64,000 bases of DNA from Deltaproteobacteria bacterium (GTDB lineage: Bacteria > Myxococcota_A > Polyangia > Polyangiales > JADJMO01): positions 1 through 64,000 of the forward strand of contig JALHOE010000013.1 in NCBI GenBank assembly GCA_022843175.1. Direction: 5' to 3'. Below, piece by piece: positions 56,183 to 63,922 of the stretch. The position numbers and the translations under genes were made by a program. The first letter of the stretch is position 1. Each line of letters begins with the position of its first letter. The notes beneath the pieces are model-generated. The model was not told the DNA's origin and ran no database searches. It saw only the letters and a list, made by a program, of their open reading frames with translations.

Positions 56183-57118
56183 CTACCGCTTCTTCTCGAG
56201 CCGTGAGATTCGCGCGCGCTCCTTGCGGACCACCGCGGCGGCGCGTTTGTACTGCTTGAGGGGCGACGGCTTGCGCCCCGGCAACGAGGGCTGGTCGTCG
56301 TGGTGCTCGTCGAACGCGCCCGGCTGCTGACCGAGCTCGAAGATGGTGACCTCGCGCTGGCCGCGATCGCCGACGCGGAACGGGATCACCGCCGCGCCGA
56401 TGCCGGCGCCGACGTAGACCGCGCCCTTGTGCTCGCGCGCGCGGCGACAGCCGTAGAGACCGTGCACGTATTTATGCCCACCGAGCTTGCCGATGACGAT
56501 CTCGTGCAGCTTGGCGACCGTCATCTGCCCCGCGTGGGTGTGGCCGGAGAGGACGAGCGGGATCCCGTGGTGCCACAGGCCGTCGGCCTCTTCGGCGATG
56601 TGCGAGAGCGCGAGCGTGGGGACGCCGTGCCGCATGCCCTTCACCGCGCGCTCGCGCGACGCGTGGCCGGTGTACGCGTCGTCGAGGCCGACGAGCTGCA
56701 GCGCCTGGCCGCGCAGCGTGACGACGGTGTTGACGTTGTCGAGGACCTCCGCGCCGCCGCGACGCAGCGCCCACCGCACCTCGTCCGCGCCCGACCAGTA
56801 GTCGTGGTTGCCCATCACGCAGAAGACCGGCGCCTTGATCCGCGCGATCAGCGAGGTGAGCTCGTCGAGGTACTTCGTGCTGTGACACACGAAGTCTCCG
56901 GTGATCACGACGGCGTCCGGGTTCTCGCCGTTGGCCAGGTCGACCGCGGCCTCTTGCACCCGCATCGGCGTAACGCGGCCGACGTGGAGATCGGTGAGGT
57001 GCGCGATCCGCAAGTCGAGCTCGCCCACCATCGCCGAGGGACCCGCGAACCTACGGAGGCTGAGGTTGTGCGGGTTGCTGGTCCGTGGGGGGGGCGCGCG
57101 GAGAGCAGCAGCTGTCAT
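56183..57118 (-). CDS. Calcineurin-like metallophosphoesterase
   Basis: 311 aa. The dimetal phosphoesterase motifs are all present: DLHVG (about residues 43-47), GDFV (74-77), GNHDYW (about 102-107), a mid-domain His in LALSHIAEE and GHTHAGQ near 196. Similarity is closest in layout to YkuE/YaeI-type enzymes that act on phosphate esters of lipids or UDP-sugars at the inner membrane, but the N-terminal membrane helix is absent here. The C-terminal 60 residues are Lys/Arg-rich. It is probably co-transcribed with the downstream START-like gene. Confidence 0.92.
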   Translation of the reverse strand: MTAAALRAPPPRTSNPHNLSLRRFAGPSAMVGELDLRIAHLTDLHVGRVTPMRVQEAAVDLANGENPDAVVITGDFVCHSTKYLDELTSLIARIKAPVFCVMGNHDYWSGADEVRWALRRGGAEVLDNVNTVVTLRGQALQLVGLDDAYTGHASRERAVKGMRHGVPTLALSHIAEEADGLWHHGIPLVLSGHTHAGQMTVAKLHEIVIGKLGGHKYVHGLYGCRRAREHKGAVYVGAGIGAAVIPFRVGDRGQREVTIFELGQQPGAFDEHHDDQPSLPGRKPSPLKQYKRAAAVVRKERARISRLEKKR

Positions 57119-57216
57119 CGAACCAACGTTCTAGAGCACCTGCGGGGCATTGCCAGGTGCGAGTCGGGCCTACTGCCGCGAAACGGCAGGTTTCCTGGTC
57201 TCTGCCGTAGCGATCC

Positions 57217-57975
57217 CTATTTGCGAGCGTCGAGGCGGCACGACACCGACAGCGTGAGTCCGACTTCTTCGTTGGAGATGAGGCGCTGCGCGATCTCGCC
57301 CGGCGCGGCGCAGTCGACGAGGGCGAGCGGCGTGGTGGCGGACTGCGCCGCCTCCGCGAACGCCTTCGCGCGCTCGACCCATTGCTTGGTGAGCCGCGCG
57401 CGGAACGCCTCCGGATCGGTGACGCGCATGTTCGGCTGCTCGAAGCTCACCTTCACGAGCTGGTCCTTGTGCGCGTCGTGCTCTCGCTTCGACAGCGAGA
57501 CGAACGCCGCGACGAGCTTGGTCCGCGTCCAGAAGTCGGTTTCGCCGAGCGCGACCTCGAACACGCCGTCGGCGGTGAGGGCGAAGGCCGGAGCCTCGTC
57601 TTTCGACTTGGTCTGCTGGATCGTGCTCGGGCTCACGGCGATTCCGCGCATGCGCGTGGTGCCGGTCGGCGAGAGCGCCTTGAGCTTCTGCGTGAGCTCG
57701 GCGGCGAGGGCCTGCGCGTTCGCGAGGGCCCTGTCGGCGTCGGCGTCCGCCGAGTGGATGGCGAAGGGCAGGCAGAGGAGATCGGGCCGCACCACGATCC
57801 CGGCGCTCACCTGCTCGCGCGCCGGCACTCCGGGCGTCGACGGCGCCGGCATCGAGGCGGCGCTGTACGAGCCCGACGACGAGGACGGGAACGAGGCCTC
57901 CTTGGTGCCCGCCGCCGGGGCGCACGCGGCGAGGAGCGAGGTGGCGAGAATGGCGAGTCGGTGAGCGGCGTTCAT
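57217..57975 (-). CDS. Lipoprotein with SIMPL-like domain
   Basis: 252 aa from the ATG at 57975. Lipoprotein signal NAAHRLAILATSLLAAC (Cys at 18), then a Ser/Pro linker. The domain from about residue 65 has the pattern of SIMPL (DUF541) proteins: DRALANAQALAAELTQKLKA with a following GIAVSPSTIQQ strand. Known SIMPL proteins are oligomeric envelope proteins of unclear role. The match is partial and could be coincidental. The 3' end precedes the metallophosphoesterase gene by 98 bases on the same strand. Confidence 0.72.
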   Translation of the reverse strand: MNAAHRLAILATSLLAACAPAAGTKEASFPSSSSGSYSAASMPAPSTPGVPAREQVSAGIVVRPDLLCLPFAIHSADADADRALANAQALAAELTQKLKALSPTGTTRMRGIAVSPSTIQQTKSKDEAPAFALTADGVFEVALGETDFWTRTKLVAAFVSLSKREHDAHKDQLVKVSFEQPNMRVTDPEAFRARLTKQWVERAKAFAEAAQSATTPLALVDCAAPGEIAQRLISNEEVGLTLSVSCRLDARK

Positions 57976-58223
57976 AGCCGCAAGAGACGGTCTTCCTTCG
58001 CAGGCGATGCAAGCGTGGGGACCCGTCCCACCTGCACGGGCGCGACGGTGTCCCCGCGGACAAGCCTGTGTCCGGCCAGCCGCACAGCTGAGCCACGGGC
58101 ATTTCCGGGCCGGCGCGACCTTGGCGGCATGGATGCGCGGGGAAGCGGACGCAGGCTGTGGCACGGCTCCCACGCCCGGAAGCCGCGCCGCGGTACGTCA
58201 CAGCCTTTCCACAACCCAAGTTG

Positions 58224-58252
58224 TTGAAAATTTGACGTCCTGTGTTGATACG
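58224..58252 (+). promoter_or_regulatory. Candidate promoter of the small TM / RelA-like / NamZ operon
   Basis: TTGAAA (58224-58229) and GATACG (58247-58252) are spaced by 17 bp in an AT-rich patch. A TTGACG starting at 58232 is an overlapping alternative -35. No other good pair is visible in the gap. Confidence 0.35.
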
Positions 58253-58283
58253 CCACGCGGCACGGAACCCGCTTAGGGCCGCT

Positions 58284-58327
58284 CGCAAGTTGTGACCGTG
58301 CTCCCGGTCCTGCTCGACAAGCTTGCG
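58284..58327 (+). promoter_or_regulatory. Leader hairpin upstream of the small membrane protein
   Basis: Outer arms CGCAAGTTGT (58284-58293) and ACAAGCTTGCG (58317-58327) pair with one bulge, and inside them GACCG (58294-58298) pairs with CGGTC (58305-58309). A TTTTT run follows 13 bases later. It could be an attenuator or a protein-binding leader. Confidence 0.4.
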
Positions 58328-58451
58328 AATATCCGTTGCTTTTTCAGATTCCCCGAAGTGCCTCGACTGTAGTCTCTGTTCTTACTTTGACGTACATGTA
58401 GTTCTTCTGAGAAGCTGTCTGCAGGTCGTTACGAAGGAGCCGCTCAACACG

Positions 58452-58643
58452 ATGAAGGCCATGAAGTTCACCCCGTGGTACCTCGCAGCGCTGTCGCCGT
58501 TCGTTGTGCTCGGCATGACCGGCGCTCTCACGGGCCAGCTCGCGATCTTGCTCGTGGTCTTCGGGATCTTCTTCGGCACGCTGTCGCTCAACCGCTCGAA
58601 GCCCACGCCGCGGGTCGAAGAGGCGATGGGCGACGCCGAGTGA
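58452..58643 (+). CDS. Small two-helix membrane protein
   Basis: 63 aa from the ATG at 58452, with AAGGAG about 12 bases upstream; the next ATG, three codons on, is an alternative. Two hydrophobic helices (WYLAALSPFVVLGMTGALTG and LAILLVVFGIFFGTLSL, about residues 9-26 and 28-45) are followed by an acidic tail (VEEAMGDAE). No family recognised. It lies 47 bases before the RelA/SpoT-like gene and is likely in the same transcript. The long AT-rich leader suggests regulated expression. Confidence 0.7.
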   Translation: MKAMKFTPWYLAALSPFVVLGMTGALTGQLAILLVVFGIFFGTLSLNRSKPTPRVEEAMGDAE

Positions 58644-58690
58644 TCTGATCGCGCTCGCGCCCCCGATGCCGCTCCGGTACGAAGGAGCCA

Positions 58691-59830
58691 GTGAGCGTCG
58701 GTCAGTTGAAGGCGATCAAGGATTGGACGCTCGCTGACCTCGAGGCTGTTCGCCTGCTCCTCCGCGGCGACTCGATCATCGACTGGCATCGGCTCAACTT
58801 CGAGCGCGAAGCCGAGGCGGTGGAGTTCCTCGAGGGCAACGAGCTGCACCTCAACGACCCGCGCGATCGCGCGCGCGTCGAGCGCCTCAAGACCGACGCC
58901 GTCGACTACCTCCGGCGCCATTTCGAGTTCCCGGTCCCCAAGGCGATCGAGCGCATGGGCATGGCGGAGCTCATGCTCACCGCCTCGGGCCGCGGTCACA
59001 AGCAGCTGTGTGCGTGCACCATCCTCAAGTGCATGCACATCATCCATCACCTCGAGGGGCGCGAGCTGCTGTTCATGCTCCCCCTGTCGGACCAGGACAT
59101 CTTCCACCTGGTCGAGGAGAAGGTGTATCGCGTGGTCGGCGGCATGCTCGCCGCGGGCATGCCGATCACCGAGTTCGTCGGCGGTCGCAAGAACAAGTTC
59201 AGCCTCTATACGAAGCTGCTCTCGAAGGACCGCAACATCGCGTCGCAGATCTACGACAAGCTGCGGTTTCGCATCGTCACCCGCGACAAGGGCGACATTC
59301 TGCCGGTCATCCACTACCTCACGCGCAAGCTCTTCGCGTTCAACTACGCGATACCGCGCGAATCCACGAACACGATCTTCCACCTCCGCTCCTACTGCAA
59401 GGCCAACCCGCACCTCGCCAAGCTGATCCTCGACGAGCGGATCAACGGCACCGAGACCGACGCGCTCACGCCGAGCAACAACACCTTCAGCGATCAGAGC
59501 TTCCACATCATCCACTTCGTGGTCGATTTGCCGCTGCGGGTGCCGCAGTCGGTGCTCGACGCGGCGCCGCCGTCGGCGGCCGCGCTCGGGCCGGTGATCT
59601 TCTCGCTCGCCGAGTTCCAGATCATCGACCGCGAGACGGAGGCGGCCAACGAGGTCGGCGAGGCCTCGCACGAGAAGTACAAGGAGCGGCAGCGCCAGGC
59701 GGTGATGCGGCGGTTGAAGCTCGGCGCGCGCGGGCTCGACGAGCGCGCGCCGCCCCAGTCCGACGAGCGCACCAAGTCCGACGAACGCCCGAGCCAAGTA
59801 CCCGGCAAAACGCGCGGGAGTCGGTCCTGA
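58691..59830 (+). CDS. RelA/SpoT-synthetase-like protein (possible TIGR04552 family)
   Basis: 379 aa from a GTG. Residues 1-150 are helical and unrecognised, without an HD hydrolase motif. Residues 160-335 follow the (p)ppGpp synthetase fold motif by motif: RKNKFSLYTK (166-175, as RxKxxxSxxxK), YDKLRFRIV with Asp189 where the catalytic Asp lies, FNYAIPR (217-223, for KDYIAxPK), DQSFHIIH (268-275, for YQSLHT), AEFQII with Glu308 where the catalytic Glu lies, and EVGEASHEKYK (321-331, for AExGxAAHxxYK). ACT and TGS domains are absent. It may make an alarmone or related pyrophosphorylated nucleotide; activity is inference. The family name is from memory and unchecked. The last codon overlaps the next gene. 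Confidence 0.8.
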   Translation: MSVGQLKAIKDWTLADLEAVRLLLRGDSIIDWHRLNFEREAEAVEFLEGNELHLNDPRDRARVERLKTDAVDYLRRHFEFPVPKAIERMGMAELMLTASGRGHKQLCACTILKCMHIIHHLEGRELLFMLPLSDQDIFHLVEEKVYRVVGGMLAAGMPITEFVGGRKNKFSLYTKLLSKDRNIASQIYDKLRFRIVTRDKGDILPVIHYLTRKLFAFNYAIPRESTNTIFHLRSYCKANPHLAKLILDERINGTETDALTPSNNTFSDQSFHIIHFVVDLPLRVPQSVLDAAPPSAAALGPVIFSLAEFQIIDRETEAANEVGEASHEKYKERQRQAVMRRLKLGARGLDERAPPQSDERTKSDERPSQVPGKTRGSRS

Positions 59831-60960
59831 GGGTCGGCCTCGACGTCCTGCTCGACGATCCGACGCGCCTCGCGGCTCTTCGGGGCGCGCGCGTCGGTCT
59901 GCTCGCGCACCCGGCGTCGGTCACCAAGGGGCTCGTTCACGCGGTCGACGCGCTGCTCGCGACCGGTGTCCGCCCCCGCCTGCTCTACGGCCCCGAGCAC
60001 GGCTACGGCGGCGGAGCGCAGGACATGGCGCACGTGGGCGACGGGCGCGATCAACACAGCGGCGCCCGGGTGATCTCGCTCTACGGCGAGACCTACGAGC
60101 GACTCTCGCCGAGGCGCGACGAGCTCGCGGACATCGACGTGTTACTGATCGACCTGCAGGACGTCGGTGCGCGCTACTACACGTTCGTCTGGACGGCGCT
60201 GCTCGCGCTCCGGGCGTGCGCCGAAGCGGGCGTACGCGTGGTGCTGCTCGATCGACCCAATCCGATCGACGGCGTCACCATCGAGGGGCGGCCCCACCGA
60301 GAGCCCCGCCTCCGCTCATTCGTCGGCCTCGAGCCGATCCCCATCCGCCACGGCCAGACCTACGGCGAAATCGTGCGCGATCGCGCGCGGATCGAGGGTC
60401 TCGACGGCGCGCTCGAGGTCGTCTCCGTCGAGGGCTGGGACCGCCGTTCCTATGCGGATCAGTGGGACCGCGCGTTCGTCATGCCGTCGCCCAACATGCC
60501 GACCGTTGGCACCGCGGTGGTGTATCCGGGCGGCTGCTTGATCGAGGCCACGAACCTCTCCGAGGGCCGCGGCACCACGCGACCGTTCGAGCTGGTCGGC
60601 GCGCCCTGGCTCGACGGCGCGCGACTCGCCCGCGACCTGCACGAGACCGGCCTCCCGGGCTTCCGCGCGCGGCCGACGTCGTTCCTCCCCACGTTTCAGA
60701 AGCATCGTGGCGTGAGCTGCGGTGGCGTGCAGGTTCACGTCACCGACCGCGCGCTGTTCCGCCCCGTGGCGACCTACCTCGCGCTCCTCGCGTTCGCGCG
60801 CGCGCAGAGCCCCGAGCGCTTCGGGCTGCGCACCGAGGTCTACGAGTACGTTCCCCCGAGCGAGGCCGAGGCGCTCGATCTGCTGTGCGGCACGACGGCG
60901 ACCCGCGAGGCGCTGATGACCGGAGCGTCGTTCCGCGAAGTGATCGCGACGGTCTGTTGA
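59827..60960 (+). CDS. NamZ-type exo-beta-N-acetylmuramidase (DUF1343), probable CTG start
   Basis: 377 aa. The family motifs are present: RVGLDVLLDDPTRL at the start, VGLLAHPASVT, YGPEHGYGG, LIDLQDVGARYYTFVWT, DRPNPIDG, and NLSEGRGTTRPFELVGAPWL. NamZ removes terminal MurNAc in peptidoglycan recycling. No ATG, GTG or TTG is in frame near the conserved N-terminus. The CTG at 59827, in a CTGA overlap with the upstream stop and with GGGAG 6 bases before it, is the best start; the first in-frame ATG (60024) would remove about 65 conserved residues. No signal peptide is visible, so the protein should be cytoplasmic. Confidence 0.88.
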   Translation: MRVGLDVLLDDPTRLAALRGARVGLLAHPASVTKGLVHAVDALLATGVRPRLLYGPEHGYGGGAQDMAHVGDGRDQHSGARVISLYGETYERLSPRRDELADIDVLLIDLQDVGARYYTFVWTALLALRACAEAGVRVVLLDRPNPIDGVTIEGRPHREPRLRSFVGLEPIPIRHGQTYGEIVRDRARIEGLDGALEVVSVEGWDRRSYADQWDRAFVMPSPNMPTVGTAVVYPGGCLIEATNLSEGRGTTRPFELVGAPWLDGARLARDLHETGLPGFRARPTSFLPTFQKHRGVSCGGVQVHVTDRALFRPVATYLALLAFARAQSPERFGLRTEVYEYVPPSEAEALDLLCGTTATREALMTGASFREVIATVC

Positions 60961-60974
60961 CGCTGCTACGGGTC

Positions 60975-61078
60975 AGGCGCTCGCTGACGCGCGCGCCTAG
61001 CTCTTCGCGCGCGCCCAACTCTTCGCGCGCGCTTGCTGACCGGTGCGGGCTGACAGGCGCGCGCGTCAGCGAGCGCCT
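60975..61078. repeat. Convergent-junction repeat pair (family A, inverted)
   Basis: Two intact 24-bp units in inverted orientation, 60975-60998 and 61055-61078, with degenerate fragments between them (for example GCGCGCTTGCTGACC near 61027-61041). Both have the GTCA loop. The pair can fold singly or as one long hairpin over the gap between namZ and the convergent membrane protein gene. Role inferred: bidirectional terminator. Confidence 0.88.
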
Positions 61079-61095
61079 ATCGCCGCCAACTCCAA

Positions 61096-62238
61096 CTAAC
61101 GAACGTCGGGCGAGGACTGGCGGAGCTGCTCGATGCCGTCGGGCGGGGTGAGGAGCGCGTCGGCCGGGGTCGTGGCGCGGGGCGCGCGCAGCACCTCGGG
61201 CGGCGCGAGGTCGAGGGCGACGCGGATGCGCGGGACGAAGAGGCGGTCCATCGCGACGCGGTTGACGCGCGGGGGCGGGAGGTCGGCGAGACAGTGGGCG
61301 AGGCGCAGATCGCGGGCGAGTGCGCGCTGAATCACCTCGCTCGCGAGCGGGCCGCTGCGGCCCGGGGGCGGCGCGATCAACGAGGGCGTGGCGAGCTCGC
61401 CGGTCGGAGAGAGCGCGACAAGGACGATCTCGCGCTCGCCCTGGCGGATCTGGGTGGCCTGGAAGCTGTGCGAGGCGAACGAGCTGCCCTCTTGGAACGA
61501 GTAGGCGCGCCACGAGAGCGGCGACTGCAGGTCGAAGTCGATCTGCCCGGCGCGGAGGTTCTTGCCGTCGAGGACGACGTCGGCCATGCCGGCGTCGGAG
61601 AGGAACACGCGGTCGATCGCCCCCTGCGCGCGCGCTTCGAGCGCGGCGACGAGATCGAGGAGGCGGTCTCCGTCGCGGAACATCGGGACGAGGTCGCCGA
61701 TCGGGAGGTCGTTCTCGGGGGTGGTGATCGCCCGCGCGAGGAGATCGACGCGGTGGGTGCCGCTCGGATCGCGTGCGGCGAGGAACTCGACGCCGTCCCG
61801 GTGGGTGATGGCCACGACCAGCTCGGAGCGCGACGGGCTCGCGAGCAGCGTGACGCCGAAGCGGCGATTGAGGTCGAGGATGGCGGTCTGCTTGTCGCCG
61901 TCGATGTACGCGAGCGACTTGCCGCTCAAACGAAGGCGGGGAATGCGCGCGGCGCGGTCGCGCATGGCTCGCACGAGGGTGCGCGCGTGGAGCCAGGCGA
62001 GGACAAACGCCACGAACGCTCCGGCGACGGCGAACGCAAACAGCGGGCGGAAGCGAACCGCGAGCGCGAGCAGCGCGCCCACGCCGGCGCCGAAGACGAC
62101 CGCGCCGATGAGCAGCGGCGCCGCGCTCGGGGCCTCGGGCGCGGTCTCGAGCGGGAGATCGAGGGGCTCGGCGGACACGTCGACAGCGCGGTCGTCGCGT
62201 AAGGGCTCTGTGACGCGCTCGGTCGACATCTTCGCCAT
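61096..62238 (-). CDS. Membrane protein of unknown function
   Basis: 380 aa; M4 (62229) is an equally likely start. Residues 1-40 are acidic and soluble. Two membrane helices follow (about 41-61, PLLIGAVVFGAGVGALLALA, and 67-85, FAFAVAGAFVAFVLAWL). The remaining 290 residues are cytoplasmic by the positive-inside rule and strand-rich (LSGKSLAYIDGDKQTAILDL, ELVVAITHRDGVEFLAAR), somewhat like a PH-type domain. It ends with a Pro-rich segment. No family recognised. It converges on namZ with repeats in between. Confidence 0.78.
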   Translation of the reverse strand: MAKMSTERVTEPLRDDRAVDVSAEPLDLPLETAPEAPSAAPLLIGAVVFGAGVGALLALAVRFRPLFAFAVAGAFVAFVLAWLHARTLVRAMRDRAARIPRLRLSGKSLAYIDGDKQTAILDLNRRFGVTLLASPSRSELVVAITHRDGVEFLAARDPSGTHRVDLLARAITTPENDLPIGDLVPMFRDGDRLLDLVAALEARAQGAIDRVFLSDAGMADVVLDGKNLRAGQIDFDLQSPLSWRAYSFQEGSSFASHSFQATQIRQGEREIVLVALSPTGELATPSLIAPPPGRSGPLASEVIQRALARDLRLAHCLADLPPPRVNRVAMDRLFVPRIRVALDLAPPEVLRAPRATTPADALLTPPDGIEQLRQSSPDVR

Positions 62239-62429
62239 GACCTAAACCTCTCCGTCGCTCATGCGCCCCGCGTCAGAGACTCTCCAACGCTAGCGCCGCT
62301 CCCCTGATGCGACCACCGGCAGCCCGTTTTCTTGGTGTGTGCCGCGGTGCGTTGGCCGCCCCTACGGCACATCCCGCGTTTTGGACGCCCGTTCGGGGTC
62401 AGAGGTGGCGGTGCCGCAGCTCGCTCGGC
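62239..62429. other. Upstream region of the membrane protein gene
   Basis: 191 bp between two minus-strand genes (TlpA-like upstream, membrane protein downstream). It should hold the promoter of the membrane protein gene. I see no clear -35/-10 pair, no repeat of the convergent family and no convincing hairpin. Confidence 0.4.
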
Positions 62430-63122
62430 TCAGCGACGGCAGGCGGCGATCAGCTTTTCGGGACGGGGGTCGACCTTGGGATCGACGCTGATGTCGCAGA
62501 CCGCGGGGCCCTTGAGCGCGTCGATCGCCGAGAAAAGCAGGGGGCTCTTCCACGCGACGTCGCACCCCTCGCCGGCGAGCGGCACCCCGTCGAACCGAGC
62601 TCGGATCACGCCGGCTGTGTCGAGCATCCAGGTCTCGGGGAACAGCTTCGTGCCGTACTTCGAGCGGACGATGGTGTTCTCGGGGTCGAACGCGATGGGG
62701 AACGGCGGGGGCTTGTCGCCGAAGACCGTTTGCACGACGTCGGCGATGGCCGCGGGGTTCTCGTCCACCGTGACGGTGATGAGGGCGACGTCTTTGCGGC
62801 CCTGGATCTGCTCGGCGAACTTCGCGACGAACGGCAGCTCCTCGAGGCAGGGCTTACACGTCTTCGTCCAGAAGTGGAGGATGACGACGCGGCCCGCGTA
62901 GTCCGAGAGCTTGACCGGCTTGCCGTCGAGACCGGGGAGGTTGAAGTCGGGGGCCGAGCGGTCGTAGCCGAGATAGCGCGGGCGCAGCTGCACGAGGGGC
63001 TCGCATGCGCGGCGGATCTCGGCGTGCTTGGCCATGTCGACGAAGCCGTAGACCGCGAGGCCGGCGAGCACGGCAAAGCCGAGCTGCACGATCCCGCCGA
63101 TTCCCGCCTTCTCTTCGGCCAC
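62430..63122 (-). CDS. TlpA-family thiol-disulfide oxidoreductase
   Basis: 230 aa from a GTG at 63122, chosen because a longer frame runs into the divergent gene. An N-terminal helix (IGGIVQLGFAVLAGLAVYGF, about residues 9-28) anchors it. The thioredoxin fold (about 60-215) has APDFNLPGLDGKPVKLSDYA, then the active site WTKTCKPCLEE (CKPC) and FPETWMLDTAGVIRARFDG with the cis-Pro region. Additional Cys at about 50, 185 and the end are present. TlpA/ResA-like proteins reduce disulfides in the periplasm, often for cytochrome c maturation. No ccm genes are adjacent. No obvious ribosome binding site. Confidence 0.88.
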   Translation of the reverse strand: MAEEKAGIGGIVQLGFAVLAGLAVYGFVDMAKHAEIRRACEPLVQLRPRYLGYDRSAPDFNLPGLDGKPVKLSDYAGRVVILHFWTKTCKPCLEELPFVAKFAEQIQGRKDVALITVTVDENPAAIADVVQTVFGDKPPPFPIAFDPENTIVRSKYGTKLFPETWMLDTAGVIRARFDGVPLAGEGCDVAWKSPLLFSAIDALKGPAVCDISVDPKVDPRPEKLIAACRR

Positions 63123-63175
63123 GACGGAGTTGTAGGCGGGTAGCGCGCTGCTGTCACCAGGACTACGGGAGCCCC

Positions 63176-63922
63176 ATGCGGATCGTGCGCGTCGCTCAGG
63201 GATTCGGTCGGGTCGACGGCGACGTGGTGCGGTTGTTCGACGCCGCGCCGTGGCTTTCCGGCGTGGAGACAGGCGCAACGGCCCCGCTCTCGGCGTTGCT
63301 CGCGCCGATCGCGCCGAGCAAGGTCGTGGCCATCGGGCGCAACTACGCCGCGCACGCGCGGGAGCTCGGGCACGAGGTGCCGAGCGAGCCGCTGATCTTC
63401 CTCAAGGCGCCGAGCGCGATCGTGGGCCCGGACGCGGCGATCGAGCTGCCCCCGGAGTCGGCGCGGGTCGAGCACGAGGCCGAGCTCGCGGTGGTGATCG
63501 GCAAGCGCTGCAAGAACGTCCCCGAGGCGCGCGCGCACGAGGTGGTGTTCGGCTACCTCCCGCTCAACGACGTCACGGCGCGCGACCTCCAGCGCAAGGA
63601 CGTGCAGTTCACCCGCGCCAAGAGCTTCGACACCTTCTGCCCCTGTGGGCCGTACATCGAGACGGAGCTCGACGTGCGCGACGTCGAGGTGATCGCCCGC
63701 GTGGATGGCGTCGTGAAGCAGCACGGGCGCACGCGCGACATGATCTTCCCGATCCCTACCCTCATCGCCTACGTGAGCCGCATGATGACCCTCGAGCCGG
63801 GAGACATCATCTCCACAGGCACCCCGGAGGGCGTCGGCCCGCTCGTCGCCGGCAACGTGCTCGAGACCGAGGTCGCCGGCATCGTGCTGCGCAACCCCGT
63901 CAGAACCTGTGCCGGTGCATGA
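63176..63922 (+). CDS. Fumarylacetoacetate hydrolase (FAH) family protein
   Basis: 248 aa from the ATG at 63176, with GGGAG just upstream. The N-terminal linker is followed by the FAH core: AIGRNYAAHARELG (about residues 54-67), EPLIFLKAPSAIVGPDAAI, HEAELAVVIGKR with the metal Glu pair, LPLNDVTARDLQ, AKSFDTFCPCGP and IISTGTPEGVGPL. Relatives include acylpyruvases, oxaloacetate decarboxylase and 2-hydroxymuconate-type hydratases in the cytoplasm; the sequence does not fix which. Its 3' end overlaps the convergent NUDIX gene by 23 bases. Confidence 0.93.
   Translation: MRIVRVAQGFGRVDGDVVRLFDAAPWLSGVETGATAPLSALLAPIAPSKVVAIGRNYAAHARELGHEVPSEPLIFLKAPSAIVGPDAAIELPPESARVEHEAELAVVIGKRCKNVPEARAHEVVFGYLPLNDVTARDLQRKDVQFTRAKSFDTFCPCGPYIETELDVRDVEVIARVDGVVKQHGRTRDMIFPIPTLIAYVSRMMTLEPGDIISTGTPEGVGPLVAGNVLETEVAGIVLRNPVRTCAGA

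Larger units (their letters stand above)
57976..58451. other. Long intergenic region with AT-rich promoter zone and structured leader
   Basis: A 476-bp gap without a gene I can support. Its left half is GC-rich and featureless apart from short hairpins. From 58205 it becomes clearly AT-richer, holding a promoter candidate (58224-58252) and a hairpin (58284-58327), and the palindrome TACATGTA at 58393-58400. The leader of the small membrane protein gene would then be about 190 bases. Confidence 0.6.
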
